Shown here in pieces: positions 16,643 to 24,700 of a stretch of 45,111 nt of DNA. The notes under the pieces are model-generated. The model did no database searches. It was not told the DNA's origin and saw nothing but the letters and a program-made list of their open reading frames with translations. Source of the stretch: an uncultured Prevotellaceae bacterium. GTDB taxonomy: Bacteria; Bacteroidota; Bacteroidia; Bacteroidales; Bacteroidaceae. Each line of letters begins with the position of its first letter. The stretch's first letter is position 1. Position numbers and translations under genes: made by a program. The stretch is taken from positions 1-45,111 of the forward strand of contig CAMVIM010000030.1 in NCBI GenBank assembly GCA_947167515.1, given 5' to 3'.

Positions 16643-16711
16643 TTAAAGGCCGTATTTCTCCTTGAAGATATACCACCAGAAACGGATGTGGTCGAGAATG
16701 GATTTCAGCAT
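16643..16711 (-). CDS. possible 22-aa micro-ORF
   Basis: A minus-strand frame of 22 codons begins [16 protein letters not shown] and ends in EKYGL. It is aromatic and basic, like small membrane peptides. Its ATG lies 8 bp after a strong TACCTTTG box (minus, 16720-16727), so the transcript would be nearly leaderless. It lies opposite to the polysaccharide genes, in the gap 16481-16767 that otherwise shows no convincing gene. It may be a peptide, an antisense RNA, or chance. Confidence 0.3.
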   Translation of the reverse strand: MLKSILDHIRFWWYIFKEKYGL

Positions 16712-16719
16712 TTGAGGCA

Positions 16720-16727
16720 CAAAGGTA
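16720..16727 (-). promoter_or_regulatory. minus-strand promoter box
   Basis: TACCTTTG read on the minus strand, the commonest form of the -7 box in this window. No -33 TTTG is found at the ideal spacing. Transcription from it would run antisense into the gene at 15608. Confidence 0.45.
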
Positions 16728-16767
16728 CAACATATTCAGCAAAACAGAAAAGTTTCAAGAGAGTTTC

Positions 16768-17853
16768 GTGCAAGAAAAGTTTTTTCAACTCCTGCGATAC
16801 ACGCTTGACAAGGCTCATGCCCTTCCTAGCGAAATGTCTGATGGGGAGTGGAGGATGCTTTTGGAGATAGCCCAGCAGCAGTCACTGTTGGGTTTGTTGT
16901 TTGATGGCATTCAACAGTGGATGGAGAAGGCTGAAGCACACATCAAACCACCCAAGGATGTGTTGCTCAAGTGGTTCTCCATCAGTGAAAGACTCAAGGA
17001 CAGCAATAGAAAGGCTAATGCTGCCTGTGCTGAAGTGGCAAGGCTTTTTGCCAAGAGCGGTTTCCGAACCTGCATCCTCAAGGGGCAGGGCAATACGCTG
17101 AACTATCCAAGTCCGTTCGTCAGGACGAGCGGCGACATCGACCTGTGGGTGGAAGGTGGAGCGAACAGAGTGCTGGATTTTCTGCGTGGCAAGCGTGTAT
17201 GTGGTCATGTGGCTTACCATCATGCAGATGCTGGCTCTCACAAGGGAATAGCAGTGGAGGTACACTACCGCCCCTCATTCATGAACAATCCTGTCCATAA
17301 CAAGCACATGCAGGAATGGTTCAGGAAGGTGCAGGAGGAACAGTTCTCCCATGAAGTGCATCTGCCGGAAGAGGAAGGATGGGTATGCGTACCAACTTAT
17401 GCTTTCAACCGCATCTATCAACTGGCACATATCTATAAGCATATCATACAGGAAGGCATTGGCCTTCGCCAAATCATCGACTATTACTTTGTGCTGAAGC
17501 AGGGATTTACGGAGGAGGAACGGGTACATGATGAGCGTTTGCTGAAGCACTTGGGTTTGTATAAGGTCGCTTCGGCGTTGATGTGGGTGCTCAAGGAGAC
17601 GTTGGGATTGGACGAGAAATATTGGTTGGTGGCACCTAATGAGAAGGTGGGACAATTCCTGTTGGAAGAGATTATGCTGTCGGGGAACTTCGGACAGTAT
17701 GACCAGCGGGTGAAGCATGGGGCATCGCCATGGGAGAAGAACCTCCAGCGCCTCCAGCGTGATTGGCGGCTCATGTGGTACTTCCCTTCGGAATGTCTGT
17801 GGGAACCCCTCTTCCGATGGTATCACTTCTTCTGGCGGTTGCGCCACAAGTGA
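16768..17853 (+). CDS. nucleotidyltransferase-fold protein (NTP_transf_5)
   Basis: A 361-residue soluble protein whose start FFQLLRYTLDKAHALPSEMS is typical of the PF14907 family found in capsule and lasso-peptide-like loci. The nucleotidyltransferase core shows ILKGQGNTLNYPSPFVRTSG followed by DIDLWV near residues 95-125, including the aspartate pair. IYQLAHIYKHIIQEGIGLRQ and DYYF (about 215-240) are the conserved helical block. GTG 16768 is the best start, as no ATG is available upstream in frame. The substrate is unknown. A 96-bp internal piece of this gene (17555-17650) is duplicated at 19232-19327. Confidence 0.8.
   Translation: MQEKFFQLLRYTLDKAHALPSEMSDGEWRMLLEIAQQQSLLGLLFDGIQQWMEKAEAHIKPPKDVLLKWFSISERLKDSNRKANAACAEVARLFAKSGFRTCILKGQGNTLNYPSPFVRTSGDIDLWVEGGANRVLDFLRGKRVCGHVAYHHADAGSHKGIAVEVHYRPSFMNNPVHNKHMQEWFRKVQEEQFSHEVHLPEEEGWVCVPTYAFNRIYQLAHIYKHIIQEGIGLRQIIDYYFVLKQGFTEEERVHDERLLKHLGLYKVASALMWVLKETLGLDEKYWLVAPNEKVGQFLLEEIMLSGNFGQYDQRVKHGASPWEKNLQRLQRDWRLMWYFPSECLWEPLFRWYHFFWRLRHK
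17555..17650 (+). repeat. 96-bp duplicated segment, source copy
   Basis: This part of the NTP_transf_5 gene is repeated in the same orientation at 19232-19327 with one difference (AAGGAGACG here, AAGGAAACG there). As it is in frame inside the intact gene, this is the parental copy. Confidence 0.9.
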
Positions 17854-17874
17854 ACCCCATCGGATTGGTGTAAT

Positions 17875-18040
17875 TACTCAACTTTGACTACGTCGAGCTA
17901 AAGGTTCGCAAGTTGAGTAGAAAGGAAAAGAAAGGAAAAGGAGTTAAAAGGAATAGAAAGGACGTCACTCATTAGCAATGACATTTGTCCCTTTAACTCC
18001 ACAAAAGTGAAGCTTGCGAAACTTTATTAAGTTTCGGAAG
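17875..18040. repeat. inverted-repeat element C
   Basis: TACTCAACTT (17875-17884) and AAGTTGAGTA (17910-17919) form a perfect stem around a TTTGACTACGTCGAGC box, which matches 25611-25635 at 23 of 25 positions. A purine-rich AAAGGAAAAGG run follows. Then comes ATGACATTTGTCC with CTTTAACTCC, the reverse of words in element A. A small perfect hairpin CGAAACTT/AAGTTTCG lies at 18017-18036. It contains no gene. The rest of 18041-18280 shows nothing coding. Confidence 0.65.
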
Positions 18041-18280
18041 TTCCAAACGCTTCATTTTCAACAACGAATAAAGCGAATCATTCTAATTTACCATGCGGCG
18101 AGAAGATGTATTTTCCTAATGCCGCAAGCGGCAACGAATGGAATCGAATGGCTACACTCAGCATTCGTTTTTATTCGTTGCACCCTTGGGTGCATTGTGC
18201 ATTGTATAAATTCGTCATATTCGAAATATTCGTTGTTGAGAAAAACATCCGAAACTTGAGTAATATAATTATAACACAGA

Positions 18281-18323
18281 AAAACTCCGTCAACCTCAAA
18301 CACGAGATTGACGGAGTTTTTTT
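18281..18323 (+). terminator. hairpin terminator
   Basis: AACTCCGTCAA and TTGACGGAGTT pair over 11 bp (18283-18293 with 18308-18318) and run into a T7 tract. The A-run on the left makes it bidirectional. It isolates the polysaccharide locus and repeat debris from the PIN toxin-antitoxin pair. Confidence 0.85.
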
Positions 18324-18388
18324 GTGTGATCAGTGGAAAGGAGATTCCCTCATGACACGAACTGCTTCACGAAAAATCACACCAAAGA

Positions 18389-18420
18389 TTTTGTGGTTTC
18401 AGATGAAATGTTTATCTTTG
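18389..18420 (+). promoter_or_regulatory. promoter of the PIN toxin-antitoxin pair
   Basis: TTTTG at 18389-18393, 19 bp, then TATCTTTG at 18413-18420. This is a near-ideal phylum promoter, 26 bp upstream of the antitoxin ATG. Confidence 0.8.
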
Positions 18421-18446
18421 CCGCGGAATCAAAAACATTGAAGATC

Positions 18447-18698
18447 ATGGCAACAAGACTCGGACCTTCACAGCAGGTGCAGTTACATTCATTCTGGAAC
18501 CTCCTCCAAACAACAGATGAGAAGGTTCAGAGAGAGCTCTATGTGTTGTTGTATCGTAAGTATGCCAATAAAAAGGAGGGGGGAAAAACTCAAGCACCCA
18601 CTTTCCTTCAAATGCAAGGTGTATTGAAGGGACAAGGTGATGAGCAAACGGACCGCCAGATGCTGGATGAATATTTGCAAGAAAAATACGGTGTATGA
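18447..18698 (+). CDS. antitoxin-like partner of PIN toxin
   Basis: An 83-residue protein with two helical halves joined by a Gly/Lys-rich stretch (KKEGGKTQAP). It shows no clear DNA-binding motif. It overlaps the PIN toxin start by 4 bp (ATGA) and has its own strong promoter, the classic order of antitoxin before toxin. It would bind and silence the nuclease and perhaps repress the operon. The family is not one I can name. The start is the first ATG after the promoter. A longer upstream frame exists but would begin before the promoter. Confidence 0.7.
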   Translation: MATRLGPSQQVQLHSFWNLLQTTDEKVQRELYVLLYRKYANKKEGGKTQAPTFLQMQGVLKGQGDEQTDRQMLDEYLQEKYGV

Positions 18699-19153
18699 AC
18701 ATCTTTTGTGACACCAACATCATTATGGAGTTCCTTCAGCAACGAAAGTTCGTCACTGAAGTTGGACAAATTCTCGCTTATGCCATTCAGCAAGAAGATG
18801 ATTTGTTTATTTTGTCAGGTTCATTTTATACCATAACATACCTGACAGAGCGATACTTGAAAAGTGACCAGACATTAACCAAGGAGGAACGGCTTCGTAA
18901 ATTGAGATACATTCTTAATGGTGTCTTGGGAACGTTCAAACTCTGCAACCAGATGGATGACATCTTCAGTGAGGGTGTCAACGATATCTTATTTGATGAT
19001 TTGGAGGATAGTTATCAGGCACATGTGGCAGAGAAGACTGGCTGTGAAGTGTTGCTCACTGTCAACGACCGTCATTTTGCGCACTTTGCAGAACATTCAA
19101 TGATTAAAGTGATGACACCTCAGACTTTCATCAGCACATATATACAGGATTGA
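18695..19153 (+). CDS. PIN domain toxin (VapC-like)
   Basis: A 152-residue PIN-domain ribonuclease, expected to cut tRNA or other structured RNA when free of its antitoxin. Acidic metal-binding residues are visible: Asp6 in IFCDTNIIMEFL, Glu52 in TYLTERYL, Asp105 in FDDLEDSYQ and Asp125 in TVNDRHF. The gene is complete and overlaps its antitoxin by 4 bp. A second, truncated PIN start lies 20 bp downstream, so this site has collected toxin genes. It is probably an accessory addition between the polysaccharide locus and housekeeping genes. Confidence 0.85.
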   Translation: MNIFCDTNIIMEFLQQRKFVTEVGQILAYAIQQEDDLFILSGSFYTITYLTERYLKSDQTLTKEERLRKLRYILNGVLGTFKLCNQMDDIFSEGVNDILFDDLEDSYQAHVAEKTGCEVLLTVNDRHFAHFAEHSMIKVMTPQTFISTYIQD

Positions 19154-19172
19154 AAGCTGCTGATGCTTTTCC

Positions 19173-19241
19173 ATGTCATTTACAAAACGACTACATACTC
19201 ACTTGGGCATTGATACAAACCTGATATTGGAGTTTGTATAA
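19173..19241 (+). pseudogene. truncated second PIN-like gene
   Basis: A 22-codon frame begins MSFTKRLHTHLG and goes on IDTNLILEFV before a stop. The DTNLILEF words match the N-terminal PIN motif of the intact toxin (DTNIIMEF). The stop arises exactly where the 96-bp duplicate of the NTP_transf_5 gene begins (19232), so insertion of the duplicate appears to have cut the gene. Nothing of the remaining PIN domain follows. Confidence 0.6.
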
Positions 19242-19327
19242 GGTCGCTTCGGCGTTGATGTGGGTGCTCAAGGAAACGTTGGGATTGGACGAGAAATATT
19301 GGTTGGTGGCACCTAATGAGAAGGTGG
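19232..19327 (+). repeat. 96-bp duplicated segment, inserted copy
   Basis: A copy of 17555-17650 (95 of 96 identical), outside any intact gene. It joins the truncated PIN remnant on the left to the last codons of the minus-strand BASS transporter region on the right. The low divergence suggests a fairly recent event. Confidence 0.9.
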
Positions 19328-19339
19328 CGATGCACCCTT

Positions 19340-20281
19340 TCATTGGCTGCTGGATTTGTCAGTCATCCCATAGAGTTTGGCCACTAAGGTACCGCTGATG
19401 TTGTGCCACACGCTGAAGAGGGCGCCGGGGATGGTGGCGAGAGGAGAAGCGGCAAAGTGGAGAGTGGCGAGAGAGCAGGCGAGACCGCTGTTCTGCATGC
19501 CCACCTCGATGCTGATGGCGGCACGTTTGGGGTGAGAAAGTCCTAAGAGGCGGCCAAGGCCATAGCCCAGTGCAAGGCCGCTGAGATTGTGCAGGATGAC
19601 AACCGAGAGGATGATGAGGCCGCTGGTCAGAAGTTTCTCGGCATTGTGACCCACGATGATGCCGACCAGAAGGGTGATCATTATGGAGGAAAAGGCTGGG
19701 AGATACGCCACGGCGTGTTTGGTGAAGGTGGGCAGATATTTCTGAATGAGGAATCCTGCCACGATGGGGGCAATGACCACATAGACGATGGAAAGGAGCA
19801 TGCCCCACGCATCCACATGGACAAAGGTGCCTGCCATCAGCCAAGTGAGCAGGGGCGTCAACAGCGGTGCGAGTAGGGTGGAGGTGGCGGTCATGCCGAC
19901 CGACAAGGCCAGATCGCCTTTGGCCAGATAGGTGATGACATTCGAGGCTGTGCCGCCTGGGCAGCAGCCCACAAGGATGACACCCAGTGCCAGGTCGGCA
20001 GGTAGACCGAATATTTTCGTGAGTAGCCACGCCATGAGCGGCATGATAGTGAACTGCGCCAGACAACCAATCAGCACATCTTTCGGACGGCTGAACACCA
20101 CTTTGAAGTCGTTGATGTTCAGCGTCAAGCCCATGCCGAACATGATGAGACCCAGCATCGGGTTGATGACCTGCGTGTCAATTCGACTGAACGGTTCGGG
20201 CAGCAACAGCGACACTACTGCCATGAGCAACACCAGCACTCCCATCCATCGGGCTATGAAATCACAAACTTTTTTCATCAT
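19340..20281 (-). CDS. bile acid:sodium symporter family transporter
   Basis: An inner-membrane secondary transporter of the BASS family, 313 residues with nine or ten membrane segments. GLIMFGMGLTLNINDF near residue 47 and LVGCCPGGTASNVITYLAKG near 105 are the family signatures around the sodium sites. Members move bile acids, pantothenate-like or other organic anions with sodium, and the substrate here is unknown. The 3' end lies close to the duplicated 96-bp block, so its natural terminator may have been displaced. The tRNA gene upstream on the same strand has its own terminator, so this gene needs a separate promoter, which I did not find clearly. Confidence 0.9.
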   Translation of the reverse strand: MMKKVCDFIARWMGVLVLLMAVVSLLLPEPFSRIDTQVINPMLGLIMFGMGLTLNINDFKVVFSRPKDVLIGCLAQFTIMPLMAWLLTKIFGLPADLALGVILVGCCPGGTASNVITYLAKGDLALSVGMTATSTLLAPLLTPLLTWLMAGTFVHVDAWGMLLSIVYVVIAPIVAGFLIQKYLPTFTKHAVAYLPAFSSIMITLLVGIIVGHNAEKLLTSGLIILSVVILHNLSGLALGYGLGRLLGLSHPKRAAISIEVGMQNSGLACSLATLHFAASPLATIPGALFSVWHNISGTLVAKLYGMTDKSSSQ

Positions 20282-20330
20282 CTTTCGCCAATACTATTTT
20301 CCATCAATACTTTGTCATGTCCTTTATCGC

Positions 20331-20368
20331 AAAAAGACACCTACGAATCTTCGTAAGTGCCTCTTTTT
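20331..20368 (-). terminator. terminator of the tRNA gene
   Basis: On the minus strand GGCACTTACGAA pairs with TTCGTAGGTGTC around a short AGA loop (two G-U pairs) and is followed by TTTTT. It lies directly downstream of the tRNA. The A-run on the other side could make it work both ways. Confidence 0.8.
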
Positions 20369-20369
20369 G

Positions 20370-20443
20370 TAGCGGGGGAGGGGCTCGAACCCTCGACCTC
20401 CGGATTATGAATCCGACGCTCTAACCAGCTGAGCTACCCCGCC
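20370..20443 (-). tRNA. tRNA with CAT anticodon (Met, or Ile2)
   Basis: 74 nt, read on the minus strand. The acceptor GGCGGGG pairs with CCCCGCT, with a G-U at 1:72. The D arm is GCTCAGCTGGTTAGAGC, the anticodon stem TCGGA/TCCGG carries the loop TTCATAA (CAT), and the T arm is GAGGGTTCGAGCCCCTC. CCA is not encoded. Elongator Met is most likely. Initiator is unlikely because it lacks the 1:72 C-A mismatch and the GGG/CCC anticodon-stem pairs. Lysidine-modified tRNA-Ile2 cannot be excluded. Confidence 0.9.
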
Positions 20444-20472
20444 ATCGCTGTGGGTTTTTCCGTTAGCGAGTG

Positions 20473-20480
20473 CAAAGGTA
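20473..20480 (-). promoter_or_regulatory. tRNA promoter box
   Basis: TACCTTTG on the minus strand, 30 bp upstream of the tRNA 5' end. It is divergent from the fabI promoter about 105 bp away. Confidence 0.7.
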
Positions 20481-20584
20481 GCACTTTTCACGGAACTGAC
20501 AAAAGATTTGGTGAGTTTTTTTCTTTTGTTGGCAAAAAAGAGCGATTTTTCGCTGTTCTATCTTCTGATTTCACTTTTTATTCG

Positions 20585-20592
20585 TACCTTTG
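20585..20592 (+). promoter_or_regulatory. fabI promoter box
   Basis: TACCTTTG followed by GCAGCCG, a textbook phylum -7 box. The leader to fabI is about 55 bp. The -33 element is weak. Confidence 0.75.
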
Positions 20593-20649
20593 CAGCCGAT
20601 TTTAGAAAAAGGATAACGTATTATTAATTAGGTAAAAACGAATTAAGTT

Positions 20650-21513
20650 ATGGCTTACAATTTGTTGAAAGGCAAGAAAGGCATCATTTTTGGTGCATTG
20701 AACGACCAATCCATCGCATGGAAAGTGGCAGAACGCGCTGTGGAAGAAGGTGCACAGATTGTGCTCACCAACACTGCTGTGGCTTGCCGTATGGGAACCA
20801 TCGCCGAACTGGCTGAAAAAACGAATGCAACGGTGATTGCTGCCGATGCCACCAGCGTGGACGACCTGGAGATGCTCTTCACGGAGTCACAGAAGGCATT
20901 GGGCGGTAAGATTGACTTTGTGCTCCACTCATGCGCCATGAGTGCCAACATGCGCAAGAAGCGTACCTACGACGACCTCGACTATAGCCTCCTCGACAAG
21001 ACACTCGACATTTCCGCCATCTCCTTCCACAAGATGCTGCAGGTGGCCAAGAAGCTCGACGCACTGGAGGAGAATGCCAGTGTGCTCGCCCTCACCTATG
21101 TGGCCAGCCACCGCACTTTCTTCGGATATAACGATATGGCAGATGCCAAGTCACTGCTGGAGTCCATCGCCCGTTCCTTCGGCTACATCTATGGCCGCGA
21201 GAAGGGTGTGCGTGTGAACACCATCAGCCAGTCGCCCACCTACACCACTGCCGGTTCGGGCATCAAGGGCTTCGACGGTCTCTACGATTTCTCCGACCGC
21301 ATGTCGCCTCTGGGCAATGCCAGTGCCGACGAGTGTGCCGACTACTGCATCGTCATGTTCTCCGACCTCACCAAGAAGGTCACCATGCAGACCCTCTTCC
21401 ACGATGGTGGCTTCTCCAACATGGGCATGTCCCTGCGTGGTATGACGCAGTACAACAAGTCCTTCATCGAGGAGAACACCGATAAGGAAACAGGTAAGAT
21501 CATCTACGGATAA
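20650..21513 (+). CDS. fabI: enoyl-ACP reductase (NADH)
   Basis: Reduces trans-2-enoyl-ACP in the last step of each fatty-acid elongation cycle, in the cytosol. The 287-residue protein has the FabI nucleotide loop GIIFGALNDQSIAW (11-24). It also has the catalytic Tyr-x6-Lys pair, Tyr160 and Lys167 in FFGYNDMADAK, and the NTISQSPTYTTAGSGI segment of the substrate loop. It is longer than E. coli FabI (262 residues), as in other Bacteroidetes. It is a single-gene unit with its own promoter and a downstream hairpin, convergent with the 1265-aa protein gene. It is the target of triclosan-like inhibitors in the family. Confidence 0.95.
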   Translation: MAYNLLKGKKGIIFGALNDQSIAWKVAERAVEEGAQIVLTNTAVACRMGTIAELAEKTNATVIAADATSVDDLEMLFTESQKALGGKIDFVLHSCAMSANMRKKRTYDDLDYSLLDKTLDISAISFHKMLQVAKKLDALEENASVLALTYVASHRTFFGYNDMADAKSLLESIARSFGYIYGREKGVRVNTISQSPTYTTAGSGIKGFDGLYDFSDRMSPLGNASADECADYCIVMFSDLTKKVTMQTLFHDGGFSNMGMSLRGMTQYNKSFIEENTDKETGKIIYG

Positions 21514-21521
21514 CTTCCTCG

Positions 21522-21552
21522 AATTATACAAATTTGCATTTTGTATAATTTT
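21522..21552 (+). terminator. fabI terminator
   Basis: AATTATACAAA and TTTGTATAATT pair perfectly over 11 bp with a 7-nt loop, ending in TTTT, 9 bp after the fabI stop. Confidence 0.75.
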
Positions 21553-21594
21553 CAATGTTCATACGATAGCAAGCATTCTTTGAATCAATACATC

Positions 21595-21638
21595 AGCAAG
21601 GGCGGATGCAAGGATTGTTCCCTGCATCCGCCCTTGCT
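21595..21638. terminator. strong 16-bp hairpin between convergent genes
   Basis: AGCAAGGGCGGATGCA and TGCATCCGCCCTTGCT form a perfect 16-bp stem with a 12-nt loop. It lies between fabI and the convergent secreted-protein gene. The T-run is poor, so it may act as a transcript-end stabiliser or bidirectional barrier. Confidence 0.7.
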
Positions 21639-21656
21639 ATTGTTTGTCCGTTGGGT

Positions 21657-21770
21657 ATTGATGTGAGGTGCCGTTTCCACCCTACGTGCAATGTCGTTGC
21701 TATTGCAATTTGCACGGCGTACCAATTGTATGTTGTACGGCGAATGTATTGTAATTTGTACTGCGTTGCG
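21657..21770. repeat. second 23-bp tandem array
   Basis: Three clear 23-bp units start at 21702, 21725 and 21748, each beginning ATTGYA and holding TTGYACKGCG. One or two weaker units precede them (from 21657 and 21679, sharing ATTG-ATGT and CGTTGC). There are no spacers. The period equals that of the array at 145-305, though the base sequence differs. The array ends 21 bp before the stop of the minus-strand gene. Confidence 0.75.
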
Positions 21771-21791
21771 GTGAGAGAGGATGTGGGGGCT

Positions 21792-24700
21792 TTATTTCAC
21801 TCGGATGGTCTTGCCGTTGACGATGTAGATGCCGCCTGGCTGCATGGCAGAGGTGAGGATGGGGGTGCCTTGCAGGGTGTAGGCTCCGGACTTGCCACCT
21901 CGGAGAAAGGGGTGTGGGGCAGTCACTGCCTGAATGGCATCGGGGGTCTCTTCGGGGATGTAGGTGAGGGCGAAGTTGTCGAAGATGGCCCAGTCTTGAC
22001 TGATGAGGGTGGACTTCTTCACGCCGATGCGGAGTTTGCCGTCTTCACCCACGGTGCAGAGAAGGCTGTTGGGGTAGAGGTCGGAACGGAAGTAGGCGCT
22101 GGTCTGCTCCATGGTGTTGGGCACATAGCCGTAGCCTGTGGCCATCACGCCAATGGCGCCTTTTTTGCCCGCCTCTTCGATGATGGATTGGAGGGGTGTG
22201 CTCACCTCTTCAGTACCTTTGGCATAGAGGACGGCATTCAGTTTCTCTGTGCCAGCCTTGTGGGTGGAGGCGGCGTTGGCTGTGGTGCCAGCACGATAGA
22301 AGCCCTGGCAGGTGAGGAGGTACTGTCCTTGGGGCAGTCCTTCAATCACTTGATAGACATCGAAAGTGGTGTTGTACTTTTCGGCACAGTTGTAATCTAC
22401 TGTGGGAGAGCCTGACCAGCCTGCTTTCGAGTTGCCTTCGAACGAGGGGTTGACGATGTAGCCTGTGTAGTCCGTCTTTTCGATTTCGGGAAAGGAGGAC
22501 ACGCTCTCAGCGCGTACCTCGTTGTTTTCGTCCAGATAGACACGGATGGTTTCACCTTTCTTCAGACTGTAGTCGTTGAGCGCGGCAGTGTTGATAGCCA
22601 CGTTGATGACTCCGTCGGCTGTGGCTGTGATGTAGGCAGAAGTATCATCGATCAGTTGGGCTGTCAAGTTGCTGCCCGACACCATCACGGCGAGAGAATG
22701 TGCCACGGAGTGGTTCTGCTGCACGGTGAAGGTGACAGTGGCCTTGTCGCCATTGATGGTGGTGGGCTCGTAGAAAACAGGTGCCACCTTCCCTTGAACT
22801 TGCAAGTCCTTCAGCGTGGCTGTGTTCGCACCTTTGAAGTTGCTGGCGATGAAATAGTTGCGGTCGGCATCGGGGGCGATGACACCGTTCCATCCTGTGG
22901 GCAGACTGCCTTTCAGCGGCACAAGCAGAGAGGCCATCTCTTGGGTCTTTTCTGCGTTGATGTTGCTGTAGTAAACCAGATTGCGTGCATCCACTACGGC
23001 ACCAGCCGCTACACTGCGTGAGGTGTTGGAGTACATCGGGTAGAGCTTAGATGTGTAGATGGAGTTGTTGGCACCACGGTCGCCGAAGCCTATCTTCTTG
23101 CCGTTGCCTGCCGAGATGACGCCCAGTTCGTTGTCGATGTTGACCCAGTCGCTCTCGAAGGTGGTCTTGGCACTTCCGTCCAGCTGCTTGTGGGTCATGC
23201 CTTCGCCTTTATTATAATATAATGTACGCATAGTCTTCATCAGTTCGTCGGTGGAGATGGCAAGCAGACCACCCTTCTCGGCTGTGATAGTGGCGGTGCT
23301 GTTGGCTGTCACGTAGTCGAGGTAGATGAAGGCGTTCTGTGGGGTGGAATAGAGGGCGAAGCGATTGTTGAGCGTGTTGTCGTTGGTGTTCAGTTCACCG
23401 TTCATCACGTAACCATTGCCCTTCAGCTGGTAGATACCGCTCACCACAGGGGTGGCGTTGGTGCCCTTGCCGCTCACTTCATACCATCCGAGAAGGTTGC
23501 CTGTGTTGTTGGCGCGATAAGGCACCACAATCTTGTTCTTGTCGGGCGAGTTGGCGGCAAAGTAGCCAGTGTAGGACTTCAGGCCATTGCTCCACGAGAA
23601 GCAGGTGAAGCGGTCGTCGGTGGCGGCGCGCACCACGTTCTGGCAAGGAATCAGCTTGGCCTCTCCATACTCTTTGTTGAAGTCGTCCCAAGCCGTGGGC
23701 GTGAGGTCAGCAGTCGACAGTACGTCGTGCATCAGGTAGGTCATCATCACACGGTGGGCTTCCACACCCATGCGTCGGGCACCGACATCGGGACGGAGTA
23801 GCCACGAGCCATCAGTTGTGGTCTTCTGACGTGCCTTGATGTACTTGTAGGCCATATTTTCCAGCATCAGCGCATTCGGGTCGCGCTGGAAGCAAGCCTG
23901 TGTGGTGTAGGAGGTGATTTGGTCGTAGAGGAAGAGGCTCCAGTCGTTGCCGTTTGGCATGGCCAGTTCGCCATCGGCCAGGGCCAACCAGTTGAGGATG
24001 TTGTCCTGCACCTGCTGGTTGTTGTGCATCAGGGCGTTAGTCTTCCATGTCTCTTCTCCACGGAGTACCTGCTGGAACATCTTGAGTGCCAAGGCAGCCT
24101 CACCCAACTCCTGCATCACAACATTCTGGTAGGATGTGTGGAAGAGATTGTGGTTCTGCAGCGAGTAGTCGTCGTAGAGGTTCTGGCCTTTGTAGAGGTC
24201 AGCCACTGTCTTGGTGTCGTATTCGGGGTCGATGGGAGTTGTGTTGTTGAGGTCGGCAGGGTGCGAGTAGCTGTTGATGGCGAACTCGCGCAGACGCTCA
24301 AACCACTTCTCGGCTTCAGGGTCGGTAGGGAAGAGGCCGAGGGCGGCAGCAAGAATATCTGCCTCCCAACCATTCTCCTCTGCCTTGGTGTCGCCAGCAT
24401 AACCTGTGGGGATGTCACGCTCCAGCTCGTAGTTGCACTCAGCCTTCAGTAGCATGTGGATGTAGTATTTCTGGTCTCCAGTGAGCTTGTGCCACTGGAA
24501 GAAAGCGGAGTAAGCCACCGACATGGCCCAGAGGGATGACTCCCACACAGCGTCAGATTTGGAGGTGCTGCCCCAGTAGTTGCCGCCAGCACAGACTTTG
24601 AGCTTGTTGGCCTTATGGGTGGAGTAGGCGAAGACGAGCGACTTCATGGCCATGTCTTCTATCTTGTCCCATGTGATGCCTGAGGGCAGGGTCACTCCTG

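Noticed and set aside
16484-16870. 128-codon + strand frame
   Set aside because: No family resemblance, codon use unlike neighbours, and it overlaps the NTP_transf_5 gene start out of frame.
18014-18441. Two frames in the gap before the PIN toxin-antitoxin pair
   Set aside because: They run through the hairpin terminator and promoter and have biased, non-protein-like composition.
19359-20066. 235-codon frame on the minus strand inside the BASS gene
   Set aside because: His/Arg/Pro-rich out-of-frame shadow of the transporter.
21606-22415. 269-codon + strand frame opposite the large secreted protein
   Set aside because: Gly/Val/His-rich antisense shadow that also crosses the hairpin and the 23-bp array.
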